From Nostoc sp. LEGE 06077 (lineage in GTDB: Bacteria > Cyanobacteriota > Cyanobacteriia > Cyanobacteriales > Nostocaceae): a DNA stretch of 64,000 nt. Each line of letters opens with the position of its first letter. The stretch's first letter is position 1. A program made the position numbers and the translations under genes. Shown piece by piece: positions 52,117-61,593 of the stretch. The stretch spans positions 1-64,000 of the forward strand of contig NZ_JADEWI010000013.1 in NCBI RefSeq assembly GCF_015207705.1, read 5' to 3'. Below the pieces are notes generated by a model that had not been told where the DNA came from, did not search any database, and worked only from the letters and a program-made list of their open reading frames with translations.

Positions 52117-53775
52117 ATGAATGACATAGAGTTAAATCATTCTTTCCAATGGGTTAAAGACTTTCAACAAAAGTATGGGCGCAAGCCAAGTATTCTACAC
52201 ATAGGTAACATTGCAAATAATGCTTATAATAATGCCAAACTTCTAAATAAAATAGGATTTGATTGTGATGTTATATGTTATGACTACTACCATATTATGG
52301 GGTGTCCTGAATGGGAAGATGCAGATTTTGAAGGAGAGATTAAAGACCAATTTTTTCCTGATTGGAATTCAGTAGAGTTAAAACAATTTCAACGCCCTAA
52401 ATGGTTTGCCCAAGGCTATATATTATATTGCTTGTTTTACTTAACAGCAAAACGTCAAAACAAAGTATATTTAGCATGGTTTTGGTGGCAAGTATTAGAA
52501 ATTCACAGATTTTATCGCTGCTCAATGAATGGAAATGTATATAAAATCATTTCCCGAATAACAAAGAGCTTAAAATTATTTATCAAGCAAATTATTTTTA
52601 TCAAACATTATATTTTCGGATTTGTTTACCAAAAGTTTCGCATCATCTTGTTAAAAAAAATTTTAAAAAGAGTATTGAATATTTCCCATAAGACAAATAA
52701 AATAAGTCAGCGAAATACTAACTTCAAGAATAACTATAAAAATGTTAACTATGATGAACGAACTCAGCAGATAATTGAAACATTTAAATATAAGTTTCCT
52801 AACCGTAAAGACCAGTTAGTTTGTGAAGATTTAGAAGGTTATCGTTATATTATTCTATTGTGGAAAAAACTTTTTGACTCCTATGATATTATCCAAGGCT
52901 ATTCTACAGATCCTATCTTACCCTTAATAACACAACATCCCTATTTTGCCTTTGAACACGGAACCCTACGAGACATTCCCTTTGAACCTACAGCACAAGG
53001 AAGACTAACATCTATTGCATATAGTCAAGCTGAACATGTTTTTGTCACAAACTCCGACTGCATCAATAATGCAATTTTGTTAGCTGGTGAAAATGTTTCT
53101 GGGATGAATCATCCCTATGATGAAAATCATGGATTGCAAATTGAAGGTTGGCAAGAACTAAGACAAAAGCTTTGTCAACAATTAGATGCAGACTTTTTGT
53201 TTTTCTTTCCTACACGTCATGACTGGGTAGTTGGCACAGGATATGCAGATAAAGGTAATGAAATATTCTTAAATGCCTTTTGTAATCTTCGTCAAGCTGG
53301 CTATAAAGTTGGCATGGTATGTTGTATGTGGGGAGCCAATGTCCAAGATAGTATTAAATTACTAACTGAAAAAGATTGTGCTGATTTCGTCCTCTGGAGC
53401 CAGCCAATGGGAACGATAAAATTTGAAAGAACAGCTAAAGCCTGTCATGTGGTAGTTGATCAATTCAAGCTTGGTTCTTTTGGTGGCATTGTTTTTAAAG
53501 CAATGGCAGTTGCTGCTCCTATTTGTACTTATATTAACGAAGATGATATTCTCAAACAATACAGTGAATTACCACCTGTAATTAACTGCAAAAGTGAAGA
53601 TGAGATTTTTTCTAAGATGGAAGACATTATTGAAAATCCAGATAAACTATTGTATTTAGCATCATTATCAAAACTCTGGATTGATAAATATCATAGTTCA
53701 TGGGACACAATAAAAACGCAAATGCTCGCCTATGAGAAGTTTCTTGATAAACAGGGTCTTTTACCAAAATCATAA
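52117..53775 (+). CDS. Glycosyltransferase-like protein (altered acidic residue)
   Basis: 552 residues, AT-rich. A GT-B-like N-terminal domain is interrupted by a Lys/Ile/Phe-rich insertion (about residues 145-225, with a basic RIILLKKILKRVLN). The C-terminal half has FLFFFPTRHDWVVGTG and VVVDQFKLGSFGGIVFKAMA. The latter is the DQ-x3-G-x2-G signature shared with three neighbours, but the usual Glu after it is Lys (FKAMA instead of LEAMA). Catalysis may be changed. It is closest to its neighbours at 54906 and 56993. ATG at 52117. Confidence 0.65.
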   Translation: MNDIELNHSFQWVKDFQQKYGRKPSILHIGNIANNAYNNAKLLNKIGFDCDVICYDYYHIMGCPEWEDADFEGEIKDQFFPDWNSVELKQFQRPKWFAQGYILYCLFYLTAKRQNKVYLAWFWWQVLEIHRFYRCSMNGNVYKIISRITKSLKLFIKQIIFIKHYIFGFVYQKFRIILLKKILKRVLNISHKTNKISQRNTNFKNNYKNVNYDERTQQIIETFKYKFPNRKDQLVCEDLEGYRYIILLWKKLFDSYDIIQGYSTDPILPLITQHPYFAFEHGTLRDIPFEPTAQGRLTSIAYSQAEHVFVTNSDCINNAILLAGENVSGMNHPYDENHGLQIEGWQELRQKLCQQLDADFLFFFPTRHDWVVGTGYADKGNEIFLNAFCNLRQAGYKVGMVCCMWGANVQDSIKLLTEKDCADFVLWSQPMGTIKFERTAKACHVVVDQFKLGSFGGIVFKAMAVAAPICTYINEDDILKQYSELPPVINCKSEDEIFSKMEDIIENPDKLLYLASLSKLWIDKYHSSWDTIKTQMLAYEKFLDKQGLLPKS

Positions 53776-53787
53776 AAAATATTTTAT

Positions 53788-54909
53788 ATGAAAAAAGAAT
53801 TTGTTTTTTACCTAGATAAAATACATCAAAGCGCTGAATTTGTTCCCTTAAAATTAGATCAAGAAGAGGTTATTGAGGGAATAATCAAAAGCAATTCTCA
53901 GTCTTGGTATCCAGTATTTAGAGGTGTTCCTTGTTTTTTACAAGGAACATTAAAACCTGATTTAAAATGGTTTGAGGAAAAGTACGGATTGAGTGCGATC
54001 GCTGATGAATCTGAACAAGAATCGGCTAAAGAGCAACTTTTGACTAACGAAACATTCTCTGATAAATGGAGTCGCTTTCGCAATTACGGGTTAGAATCTA
54101 GCCATCAAGAATTTTTATACGAATGGTATTGCAAAAAACTGGGTATTGCTAATTTAGAAAACCTCCAAGCTTTTTATCAAAAATTTGATCGAATTTTGGA
54201 AGTTGGCCCTGGTTCTGGCTTTAACACGAAATTTATTGCCGAAAATACCAAAGGACAAGTTTTTGCAGTCGATATTTCAGAAGCAGCCTTCACGACATTT
54301 GAAAATACAAAACATCTGCCAAACTGTCATGTCGTTCAGGCTGACTTAATGGATATGCCATTTAGCGATGACTCTTTTGATTTTATTATTGCAGATGGTG
54401 TACTTCACCATACTCCTAATACAAAAAATGCTTTATTGGCAATTTATAGCAAACTTAAACCTGGTGGGCAATTGTTTTTTTATGTTTATAAAAAAATGGG
54501 TGCAGCTAGGCAATTTTGTGATCAATATATTAGAGAATCATTTACAAACCTTGATCCAGAATCTTGCTACAAAGCTTGTGAGGGTTTAACTGAGTTAGGG
54601 CGAGAATTAAATCATCTCAACGCTAAAATTATATTAAATCAACCTATCCCCATTCTTGGTATACCTGCTGGAACCCATGATGTCCAAAGACTAATTTATT
54701 ACAACTTCGTAAAATGCTTTTGGAATGACGCATTTGACTTCGAGACTAATAATATGGTCAACTTCGACTGGTATCATCCCCACAATGCTTGGCAACATAC
54801 AGAAGAAGAAGTTCAAGAATGGTTGCAAGAATTAGGAGTTCAAGATTATCAATTTAATCCGGCAAATCCCAATGGTATCTCTGTTCTCTTAACTAAGCCC
54901 GTCGTGTGA
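53788..54909 (+). CDS. Class I SAM methyltransferase with N-terminal Trm112-like domain
   Basis: 373 residues. Residues 1-60 have the Trm112-like zinc-free fold pattern (YPVFRGVPCFLQG). The methyltransferase domain carries motif I ILEVGPGSGFNTKFIAE, then VFAVDISEAAFTTF, ADLMDMPFSDDSFDFIIADG and LHHTPNTKNALLAI. Likely methylates a sugar or a carbon or oxygen substituent. The C-terminal domain ends in NGISVLLTKPVV. The stop overlaps the next GTG start. Typical of glycan methyltransferases in surface-polysaccharide loci. Confidence 0.8.
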   Translation: MKKEFVFYLDKIHQSAEFVPLKLDQEEVIEGIIKSNSQSWYPVFRGVPCFLQGTLKPDLKWFEEKYGLSAIADESEQESAKEQLLTNETFSDKWSRFRNYGLESSHQEFLYEWYCKKLGIANLENLQAFYQKFDRILEVGPGSGFNTKFIAENTKGQVFAVDISEAAFTTFENTKHLPNCHVVQADLMDMPFSDDSFDFIIADGVLHHTPNTKNALLAIYSKLKPGGQLFFYVYKKMGAARQFCDQYIRESFTNLDPESCYKACEGLTELGRELNHLNAKIILNQPIPILGIPAGTHDVQRLIYYNFVKCFWNDAFDFETNNMVNFDWYHPHNAWQHTEEEVQEWLQELGVQDYQFNPANPNGISVLLTKPVV

Positions 54910-56093
54910 AAAAAATATTTAGGCTTATTTATGATTTTTTATCTATTGGGGTGATATTTCTAGTCATACTTTTATCACCCTTACGATTTATTTATAAAAA
55001 GTTAACTTCATCTCAGATAAACAGCTTGTGGTTGGGAACGCCCATTATTACTTTAGCTTTAAAAGCTAAAGCAGAACGTCTGTTAGGGATAAAAGCTAGG
55101 TCGTTAGTTTACGAAACCTATTTTATCACCCAAAGCTTTGACTACAATTTAAGCCAATGGACTCGAATTCCATTAATAGGTAAGTTCACTTCATTATTTA
55201 TTTTTGTATGGGCTTGTCTTTGGGCTGATCGGCTTCATTTATACTGCGATCGCGGGTTACTTTTATCTTGGAAACCTCTACAGATAAATTTTAGAGAATT
55301 ATTCGTTTATAAATTACTAGGCATACATATTTTTTTCTGGACATACGGTGCTGATGTTCGCAGTCAACAAGCTACACAAATACTGGGAAAACCGAATTGT
55401 TGTATAGAATGTGATGCTGTTGGTAAAGCTTGTATTTGTGATGAAAATAGACGAATAAATTATGTAAATAAGATTAAACAATACGCTACTGCTATTTTTT
55501 CTATGGGAGATATGATCGAGTACACTCCCGGTAGCTTAAACAATTTGTTTTTTTGGCCAGTTGATTTATATGGTGTCAATAGTGAAAAGTATCAACCTGC
55601 ATATCCTGAAATAGATAAAACGAAACCATTACGAATTGTTCATGCTCCCAATCATCGCAAATTTAAAGGCACTCACTTCTTAAGTAAAGCAGTAGAAAAT
55701 CTTCAAAATGAAGGTATTTCCATAGAATTAATTCTTGTTGAAAAAATGCCTAATGAACAAGCATTAGAAATATACCGTACTGCTGATATAATTTTTGATC
55801 AATGCTTAATAGGTTTTCATGGCTATTTTGCACTTGAAGGGATGGCAATGGGTAAGCCTGTAATGTGTTTTATCAGAAAACCACAAGAGTACCTATTAAA
55901 CCCAGAAGAATGCCCAATTATTAATACGCATATTCAGACTTTAGAAAAAGATTTACGTGACTTAGTTAATTGTAGGGAAAAATTACCAGAAATTGGCATC
56001 AAAAGTAGACAATATATAGAAAAATACTTTACTCTCGAAGCCTTTGCCCAGAGGTTACAAAAAGCTTATCAAGATTTAGGAATAGCCAAATGA
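54906..56093 (+). CDS. Glycosyltransferase (DQ-type) 2
   Basis: 395 residues with an N-terminal hydrophobic segment (about 10-28), which suggests membrane association. Cysteine-rich NCCIECDAVGKACICDE (about residues 160-180) is unusual. The C-terminal half shows RIVHAPNHRKFKGTHFL and IIFDQCLIGFHGYFALEGMA, the shared signature with three neighbours. The GTG start overlaps the methyltransferase stop, and its own stop overlaps the next ATG (ATGA). Glycosyltransferase fold by pattern; donor is unknown. Confidence 0.75.
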   Translation: MKKIFRLIYDFLSIGVIFLVILLSPLRFIYKKLTSSQINSLWLGTPIITLALKAKAERLLGIKARSLVYETYFITQSFDYNLSQWTRIPLIGKFTSLFIFVWACLWADRLHLYCDRGLLLSWKPLQINFRELFVYKLLGIHIFFWTYGADVRSQQATQILGKPNCCIECDAVGKACICDENRRINYVNKIKQYATAIFSMGDMIEYTPGSLNNLFFWPVDLYGVNSEKYQPAYPEIDKTKPLRIVHAPNHRKFKGTHFLSKAVENLQNEGISIELILVEKMPNEQALEIYRTADIIFDQCLIGFHGYFALEGMAMGKPVMCFIRKPQEYLLNPEECPIINTHIQTLEKDLRDLVNCREKLPEIGIKSRQYIEKYFTLEAFAQRLQKAYQDLGIAK

Positions 56094-56983
56094 AAGTATT
56101 AATTGTTGGGTCTAAAGGTTTTATTGGTAGATATTTATTTAATCACTTAAAATTACTGGGAGTAGATGTATATGGAATTAGTTCTTCTGATAAACAGGGA
56201 ATTGATCTAGAAACTGGTATTTTATCTGCACAATTTTCTATCAGCCCTGGGACTGACGCTGTTATCTATTTGGCGCAATCACCATACTACCGTCAGGTAC
56301 CAGAAAAAGCCGCACATTTATTGAATGTGAATGTGGTTAGTGCAGTAAAATTAGCGGAAATAGCACGTCAAGCTAAAGTACAACGCTTTATTTATACTTC
56401 TACTGGTAATGTTTATTCACCAAGCTTTCAACCTCTAGTCGAAACATCTCCTCTGAATAGAGACAACTGGTATTCTCTCAGCAAAATTTGTGCAGAAGAA
56501 GCATTAGCCCTGTTTCGTCATGATATGGATATTACGATAACTAGGTTATTTGGTGTGTATGGGCCTGGACAAATGGATAAGCTAATTCCTCGATTAATTA
56601 ATAATATATTACAAGGAAATAAAATTTTTATTGAAAAAAACAAAAATGATTTTAGTGATTTAGATGGCTTAAAACTATCAGTTATTTATATATACGACCT
56701 TGTGGGTATTCTAACCGAATTTTTAAAAAAATCCCCTAATCATTATTTAATTAATATAGCAAGTCAAGAAATTATAAATTTAAGGCAAATTGCTAATCTA
56801 ATTAGCAATTTCGCTCAAAGACAAGTCAATATTGAAGTAGCAGATAAAACTCGATATTTTGATTTGATTGCTGATATCACATTATTAAAACAAACGTTAA
56901 ATCCTGTTTTTACTTCTTTTAATATTGGTATTGAGAAAACAATTATGCAATCCCTACATCAAGTTAATAATTTTGAGAGGTAA
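56090..56983 (+). CDS. NAD-dependent epimerase/dehydratase 2
   Basis: An extended SDR of 297 residues. NAD-binding VGSKGFIGRYLFNHL, FIYTSTGNVYSP and the catalytic YSLSKICAEEALALF (Tyr-x3-Lys) are visible, with LFGVYGPGQMDKLI. It is somewhat short at the C-terminus but complete. Expected to act on a nucleotide sugar. ATG at 56090 overlaps the previous stop by 4 bases. Confidence 0.87.
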   Translation: MKVLIVGSKGFIGRYLFNHLKLLGVDVYGISSSDKQGIDLETGILSAQFSISPGTDAVIYLAQSPYYRQVPEKAAHLLNVNVVSAVKLAEIARQAKVQRFIYTSTGNVYSPSFQPLVETSPLNRDNWYSLSKICAEEALALFRHDMDITITRLFGVYGPGQMDKLIPRLINNILQGNKIFIEKNKNDFSDLDGLKLSVIYIYDLVGILTEFLKKSPNHYLINIASQEIINLRQIANLISNFAQRQVNIEVADKTRYFDLIADITLLKQTLNPVFTSFNIGIEKTIMQSLHQVNNFER

Positions 56984-56992
56984 AATGTCATT

Positions 56993-58066
56993 TTGAAAGT
57001 TCTGCATTTACCTACATCAGTTGGTGGTAATTCTTGGGGTTTAGCTCAAGGTGAGAAAGCATTAGGATTAGATAGTACAGTTTTAATCTCGCAACAAAAT
57101 TGGTTAGAATATCCTGCTGATATTAATCTGAATATTCAAAAAATAAAACCGAAAGCTGGGCGTTTTTTAAAGTTAGCCTTAGCTTTTATGAATATCAGAA
57201 ATAAATATGATGTTTTTCACTTTAATTTTGGCTCATCACTAATTCATTTCCCTAATAGTCATCTCAATCAGTTTGAACTGCCATTCTACCCAGAGAATGC
57301 TAAACTATTTGTTACTTATAACGGTTGTGATATTAGACAAAAATATCCCACTATGCAGAGAACACAAATAGCTGCTTGTCATAATTCCAACTGTTATCAA
57401 GGGCAATGTAATTCTGGTCAGCTAGACAATTATAGGCGTGTAGGCTTACAAAAAATTGAGCCTTATGTTAAACATATTTGGGCATTAAATCCTGATTTAC
57501 TTTATTTTCTCCCACCAAATAAATCATCATTTTTACCTTATTCACTGAGTTTTGCAGGAATAGATTTATTTCCCCCACAATTAAATCATAAAAAACTCAA
57601 AATCGTTCATGCACCAACGAATAGAGAAGCCAAAGGAAGTGCTTATATTTTGGCAGCTTTAGGAAAATTACAACAGACTCATGCAGAATATATAGAGGTG
57701 GATCTAGTAGAAAATATCCCTCATGCACAAGCTATACAGATTTATCAGCAAGCAGATTTAATCATCGACCAAATCCTCATCGGTTGGTATGGAGGATTCG
57801 CAGTGGAAGCAATGCAGATGGGAAAACCTGTAATCGCTAGAATTGCCAAGGAAGATTTACATTTTTTACCTCAACAAATGGCATCTGATGTTTTAGAAAC
57901 TATTATTAATGCTGACCAAAATAATATTTATGAAGTTATCCGACAATGTATAGAAAATAGACAAAAGTTATACCACCATTCAGCAGCGGCTTTGGAATAT
58001 GTCAATAGATGGCATGATCCAAAATATGTAGCTAGTTTAACTAAAGAAAAATATGAATCGAGTTGA
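56993..58066 (+). CDS. Glycosyltransferase (DQ-type) 3
   Basis: 357 residues beginning MKVLHLPTSVGGNSWGLAQG, a GT-B fold N-terminal half with a Gly-rich loop. YNGCDIRQKYP and cysteines in ACHNSNCYQGQCNSG are notable. The C-terminal half has KIVHAPTNREAKGSAYIL and LIIDQILIGWYGGFAVEAMQ with GKPVIARI. The start is TTG at 56993. An ATG at 56985 in another frame runs into a stop after three codons. It is close in sequence to the product of 54906. Confidence 0.78.
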   Translation: MKVLHLPTSVGGNSWGLAQGEKALGLDSTVLISQQNWLEYPADINLNIQKIKPKAGRFLKLALAFMNIRNKYDVFHFNFGSSLIHFPNSHLNQFELPFYPENAKLFVTYNGCDIRQKYPTMQRTQIAACHNSNCYQGQCNSGQLDNYRRVGLQKIEPYVKHIWALNPDLLYFLPPNKSSFLPYSLSFAGIDLFPPQLNHKKLKIVHAPTNREAKGSAYILAALGKLQQTHAEYIEVDLVENIPHAQAIQIYQQADLIIDQILIGWYGGFAVEAMQMGKPVIARIAKEDLHFLPQQMASDVLETIINADQNNIYEVIRQCIENRQKLYHHSAAALEYVNRWHDPKYVASLTKEKYESS

Positions 58067-58075
58067 TTTTAAAAT

Positions 58076-60007
58076 ATGTGTGGGATTGCAGGCATACTAT
58101 TAGGGAGTAAGTCACAGGTCGATGTCAGCATTTTAAAATCTATCAGTCATTCCTTGAGCGATCGCGGCCCTGATGAATTTGGCTTCTTGGGTTGGTCAGA
58201 AACTAGACCTGTTTCTATATCTCGCAATCCTCAAACTCTAGAAAATAGCCAACTTTACCTATTACATCGTCGTTTGTCGATTCTGGATTTGAGTGAGGCT
58301 GGTTGGCAACCAATGGGTACAACTAACGGCAGATATTATATTGTTTTTAATGGGGAAATTTACAACTACCTCGAATTACAAACTCAGTTACAAGCTTTAG
58401 GACATCAATTTCAATCCCATTCAGATACTGAAGTTTTGCTGGCTGCATATACTCAATGGAGTGTGAATGCCTTAAGTAAATTCGTAGGAATGTTTGCCTT
58501 TGCCATCCTTGATACTTGGGAACGTACTTTATTTTTAGCCCGCGACTTTTTTGGCATTAAACCCCTTTACTACACTTACTGGCAAGACGGACTAGCTTTT
58601 GCTTCCGAAATTAAAGCCCTGCTGCAACTTCCTGGGATTAACCGCAATGCTAATCCGCAGCGAGTATATGACTATCTACAATCTGGGCTGACAGACTATG
58701 GAAGCGAAACTCTGTTTGCTGATATCCAGCAGTTACCTCCCTCCCATTTTCTGAAAGTCTCTTTAGCAAATCCCCAAAAGCCACAAATTTCCCGTTACTG
58801 GCAAATAGAGTTAAATCAAACTTTAGATATTACATTCCCCGAAGCTACCGCACATCTACGCCACTTATTTTTAGAAAGTGTTGGGCTACATTTGCGTAGC
58901 GATGTACCAGTAGGCGCAGCCTTGTCTGGAGGTATCGATTCTTCTGCCATTGTTATGGCAATGCGACATTTACAAGGCAACGACTTACAACTACATACAT
59001 TTAGTTATATTGCTTCAGAACCTTCTCTGAGCGAAGCAAAATGGGTAGAGACAGTAGCACAAGCAGCATCTGTCATAGAATATCAAGTCAAACCATCTCC
59101 TGAAGAACTAATAGCAGACCTCGATAAACTGATTGAACTACAAGATGAGCCTTTTGGTAGCACTAGCATCTATGCTCAATATCGAGTGTTTCAATTGGCA
59201 AAAGCAGCCAATATCAAGGTGATGTTAGACGGGCAAGGAGCCGATGAACTTTTGGGTGGCTACCGCGCCTATTTGGCGACACGGTTTGCTTCTTTATTAC
59301 GTCAAGGAGAATGGGGAAAAGCCAGCGAATTTTTACAAAAAGCCTTAAAGCTACCGGGAACTAGTCAACAAACTATCTTACTGCGTGCTGTCGGACTTCT
59401 TTTACCACCTAGTTTGCAAGCACCAGTCAGACAGTTAGTCAAAAAAGATGTTGTCCCTAATTGGTTAAATCATCATTGGTTTACCAAACATGGTATTGAG
59501 CCTAAAGTTTATCACGGCAAAAAAGGGCAAGAAATATTACGGGCAGAACTTCATCAAGCCGTGGTAGAAAATAGCTTGCCAATGCTGTTGCGTTATGAAG
59601 ACCGCAACTCTATGACACACTCTATTGAAAGCCGAGTTCCTTTTCTTACACCAGCCATAGTAAATTTTGTCTTTTCTTTACCAGAAGAATTTATTATTGC
59701 CAATGATGTCACTTCCAAAGCTATTTTTCGTGAAGCAATGCGGGGTATTGTTCCTGACATCATATTAAATCGTCAAGATAAAATCGGCTTTGCTACACCA
59801 GAACAAAGTTGGCTAAAAGTTTTAAGCCCGTGGGTAGAAAATGTGCTAAATAGTGAAATGGCAGCCCAAATTCCCGCTCTGAATGTACAACAGATGCAAA
59901 CAGATTTTCAAGCAGTTCTCGCAGGGAAATCAGCATTTGATTTTCGCATTTGGCGTTGGGTGAATTTAATCCGCTGGGCGGAAAATCTAGCTGTGACTTT
60001 TGAGTAA
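58076..60007 (+). CDS. Asparagine-synthase-like amidotransferase 2
   Basis: 643 residues with Cys2 in MCGIAGILLGS, SDRGPDEFGFLG, HRRLSILDLSEAG, FNGEIYNYLE and PP-loop LSGGIDSSA. Glutaminase and synthetase parts are intact. It is a paralogue of the enzyme at 40738 but clearly diverged. An N-terminal loop between residues about 35 and 75 is longer. It may amidate a different sugar acid or form an amide with another acceptor. ATG at 58076. Confidence 0.86.
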   Translation: MCGIAGILLGSKSQVDVSILKSISHSLSDRGPDEFGFLGWSETRPVSISRNPQTLENSQLYLLHRRLSILDLSEAGWQPMGTTNGRYYIVFNGEIYNYLELQTQLQALGHQFQSHSDTEVLLAAYTQWSVNALSKFVGMFAFAILDTWERTLFLARDFFGIKPLYYTYWQDGLAFASEIKALLQLPGINRNANPQRVYDYLQSGLTDYGSETLFADIQQLPPSHFLKVSLANPQKPQISRYWQIELNQTLDITFPEATAHLRHLFLESVGLHLRSDVPVGAALSGGIDSSAIVMAMRHLQGNDLQLHTFSYIASEPSLSEAKWVETVAQAASVIEYQVKPSPEELIADLDKLIELQDEPFGSTSIYAQYRVFQLAKAANIKVMLDGQGADELLGGYRAYLATRFASLLRQGEWGKASEFLQKALKLPGTSQQTILLRAVGLLLPPSLQAPVRQLVKKDVVPNWLNHHWFTKHGIEPKVYHGKKGQEILRAELHQAVVENSLPMLLRYEDRNSMTHSIESRVPFLTPAIVNFVFSLPEEFIIANDVTSKAIFREAMRGIVPDIILNRQDKIGFATPEQSWLKVLSPWVENVLNSEMAAQIPALNVQQMQTDFQAVLAGKSAFDFRIWRWVNLIRWAENLAVTFE

Positions 60008-60112
60008 TAAATAACCGAATATACCAATAAAAATATTATAGAAATTATTAGTTTTTGGCGCTTATCCTCACTTTATTAAAGCAGCAGTTTCGAAAAAGCT
60101 GAAATCATAATA

Positions 60113-61186
60113 ATGCCGAATCGTTTACTGATTAATCTATCATTTTTGCTAACTCGCCCCACAGGAACTACGACATACGCCCTCAATTTACTGCCTTACT
60201 TACAAAAACTGCACCCAATACTGTTAGTTGCAGAAAATATTCCTGGTTATGACTGCTACTCAGTTCCCCGTGGGCAAACCGCAGAACAAGGTGCAATAGG
60301 CCATTTCCACCGCCTATTATGGATACAAATTCAATTGCCAAAAATTTATCAGCAGTTGAAATCTCAAGTTTTATTTTGTCCTTTACCAGAAGCGCCTTTA
60401 TCTGACGAATGCAGTTCTGTTGTGATGTTTCATGACTTGATACCGTTGCGTTTTCCTAAACGCTTTTCACCGATAACACTTTATCAACGTTACTACGTTC
60501 CCCAAGTGCTTCGGCAAGCACAACATATTATCTGTAATTCTCAGGCTACGGCTGATGATATTATTGGTTTTTACCAAATTCCAGCTAGTAAAATTACTCC
60601 TATTCCCCTAGCACACGATCACACTCATTTCTGCTATCTCAATTTACCAACGCGCAATTATTTTCTCTACATCGGTAGACAAGACCCTTATAAAAATTTA
60701 CAACGTCTGATTAGTGCCTTTACTGCACTCCCCAACAATAGTGATTATGAACTATGGTTAGCCGGCCCCACCGATGCACGTTACACACCGCTTTTACAGG
60801 CACAGGTTGAAGAATTGGGGATAACTCATCAAGTAAAGTTTCTCAACTATATTGATTATCAAGAATTACCAATAATTATCAATGGTGCGATCGCACTTGT
60901 CTTTCCTAGTCTTTGGGAAGGTTTTGGTTTCCCGGTTCTAGAAGCAATGGCTTGTGGTACACCCGTCATCACCTCTAACCTTTCTTCTCTACCGGAAGTC
61001 GCTGGAGATGCAGCAATTCTGATTAACCCCTACAAAACCGCAGAAATTACTGAGGCGATGCACCTGATTGCTACAGATGCTCAATTGCGATCGCATCTTT
61101 TGACTCAAGGTATCGCCAGAGCAAATTTATTTAGTTGGGAAAATACTGGTAATGCCACTGTTGAAGTTTTATCACGCTATCTCTAA
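60113..61186 (+). CDS. GT4 family glycosyltransferase
   Basis: 357 residues. It follows the family pattern well: RPTGTTTYALNLLPYL in the N-terminal half, VMFHDLIPLRFPKRFS, then FLYIGRQDPYKNLQRLISAF and the donor site SLWEGFGFPVLEAMACGTPV with SNLSSLPEVAGDAAILINP. A retaining transferase of the mannosyltransferase-like kind. ATG at 60113, 105 bp after the amidotransferase; it ends the plus-strand run of the polysaccharide locus. Confidence 0.9.
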   Translation: MPNRLLINLSFLLTRPTGTTTYALNLLPYLQKLHPILLVAENIPGYDCYSVPRGQTAEQGAIGHFHRLLWIQIQLPKIYQQLKSQVLFCPLPEAPLSDECSSVVMFHDLIPLRFPKRFSPITLYQRYYVPQVLRQAQHIICNSQATADDIIGFYQIPASKITPIPLAHDHTHFCYLNLPTRNYFLYIGRQDPYKNLQRLISAFTALPNNSDYELWLAGPTDARYTPLLQAQVEELGITHQVKFLNYIDYQELPIIINGAIALVFPSLWEGFGFPVLEAMACGTPVITSNLSSLPEVAGDAAILINPYKTAEITEAMHLIATDAQLRSHLLTQGIARANLFSWENTGNATVEVLSRYL

Positions 61187-61222
61187 AAATTATGTCTTGG
61201 GGAATAGGTAATAGTACTATAA

Positions 61223-61435
61223 TTATTCTTGGACTACTTCTACCAATTCCTCAATCATCACATCAAAAGTCCTGGCTAACTTCTGAATCGCGGTAAAATC
61301 TACAGTTGCTAATCCAGGCGATCGCGCGTAAGTTCTGAGAGTGCTGTAAACTACACCAGAACGGTCAGATACTTCTTTTAATGTCCAGCCTTTCTCCGCA
61401 GCAAACTCTCTAATCTTCAGCCGAATCATTCCCAT
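61223..61435 (-). CDS. Small XRE-family DNA-binding protein
   Basis: 70 residues, almost only a Cro/CI-type helix-turn-helix: REFAAEKGWTLKEVSDRSGV followed by VYSTLRTYARSPGLATVD and IQKLARTFDVMIEELVE. Such single-domain regulators often control themselves or an adjacent gene; the divergent gene at 61594 is a candidate target. The start is ATG at 61435 (MGMIRLKI), or the ATG two codons later. Confidence 0.85.
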   Translation of the reverse strand: MGMIRLKIREFAAEKGWTLKEVSDRSGVVYSTLRTYARSPGLATVDFTAIQKLARTFDVMIEELVEVVQE

Positions 61436-61490
61436 AAGTTACTTGACAACTGACTGATATAAGTCTTTTAATAATTATACTATATAAAAA

Positions 61491-61525
61491 GATCGCCCTC
61501 CGGCCTACAAAACTGAAAGGCGATC
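61491..61525. repeat. Inverted repeat with HIP1 between divergent genes
   Basis: GATCGCC (61491-61497) pairs with GGCGATC (61519-61525), the latter part of a HIP1 octamer. It lies in the 158-bp gap between the XRE gene and the unrecognised gene and could be an operator, but HIP1 sites are abundant genome-wide. Confidence 0.3.
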
Positions 61526-61593
61526 GCATTGTTTACAAAAAGCATCCCGTAAACACCGATAGGGTAAATTCTACCGAAGTTACAGGTATTTTC

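Noticed and set aside
39320-58066. Prophage or integrative element as explanation for the AT-rich region
   Set aside because: No integrase, structural phage genes, tRNA end or attachment repeats were seen; gene content is that of a surface-polysaccharide locus.
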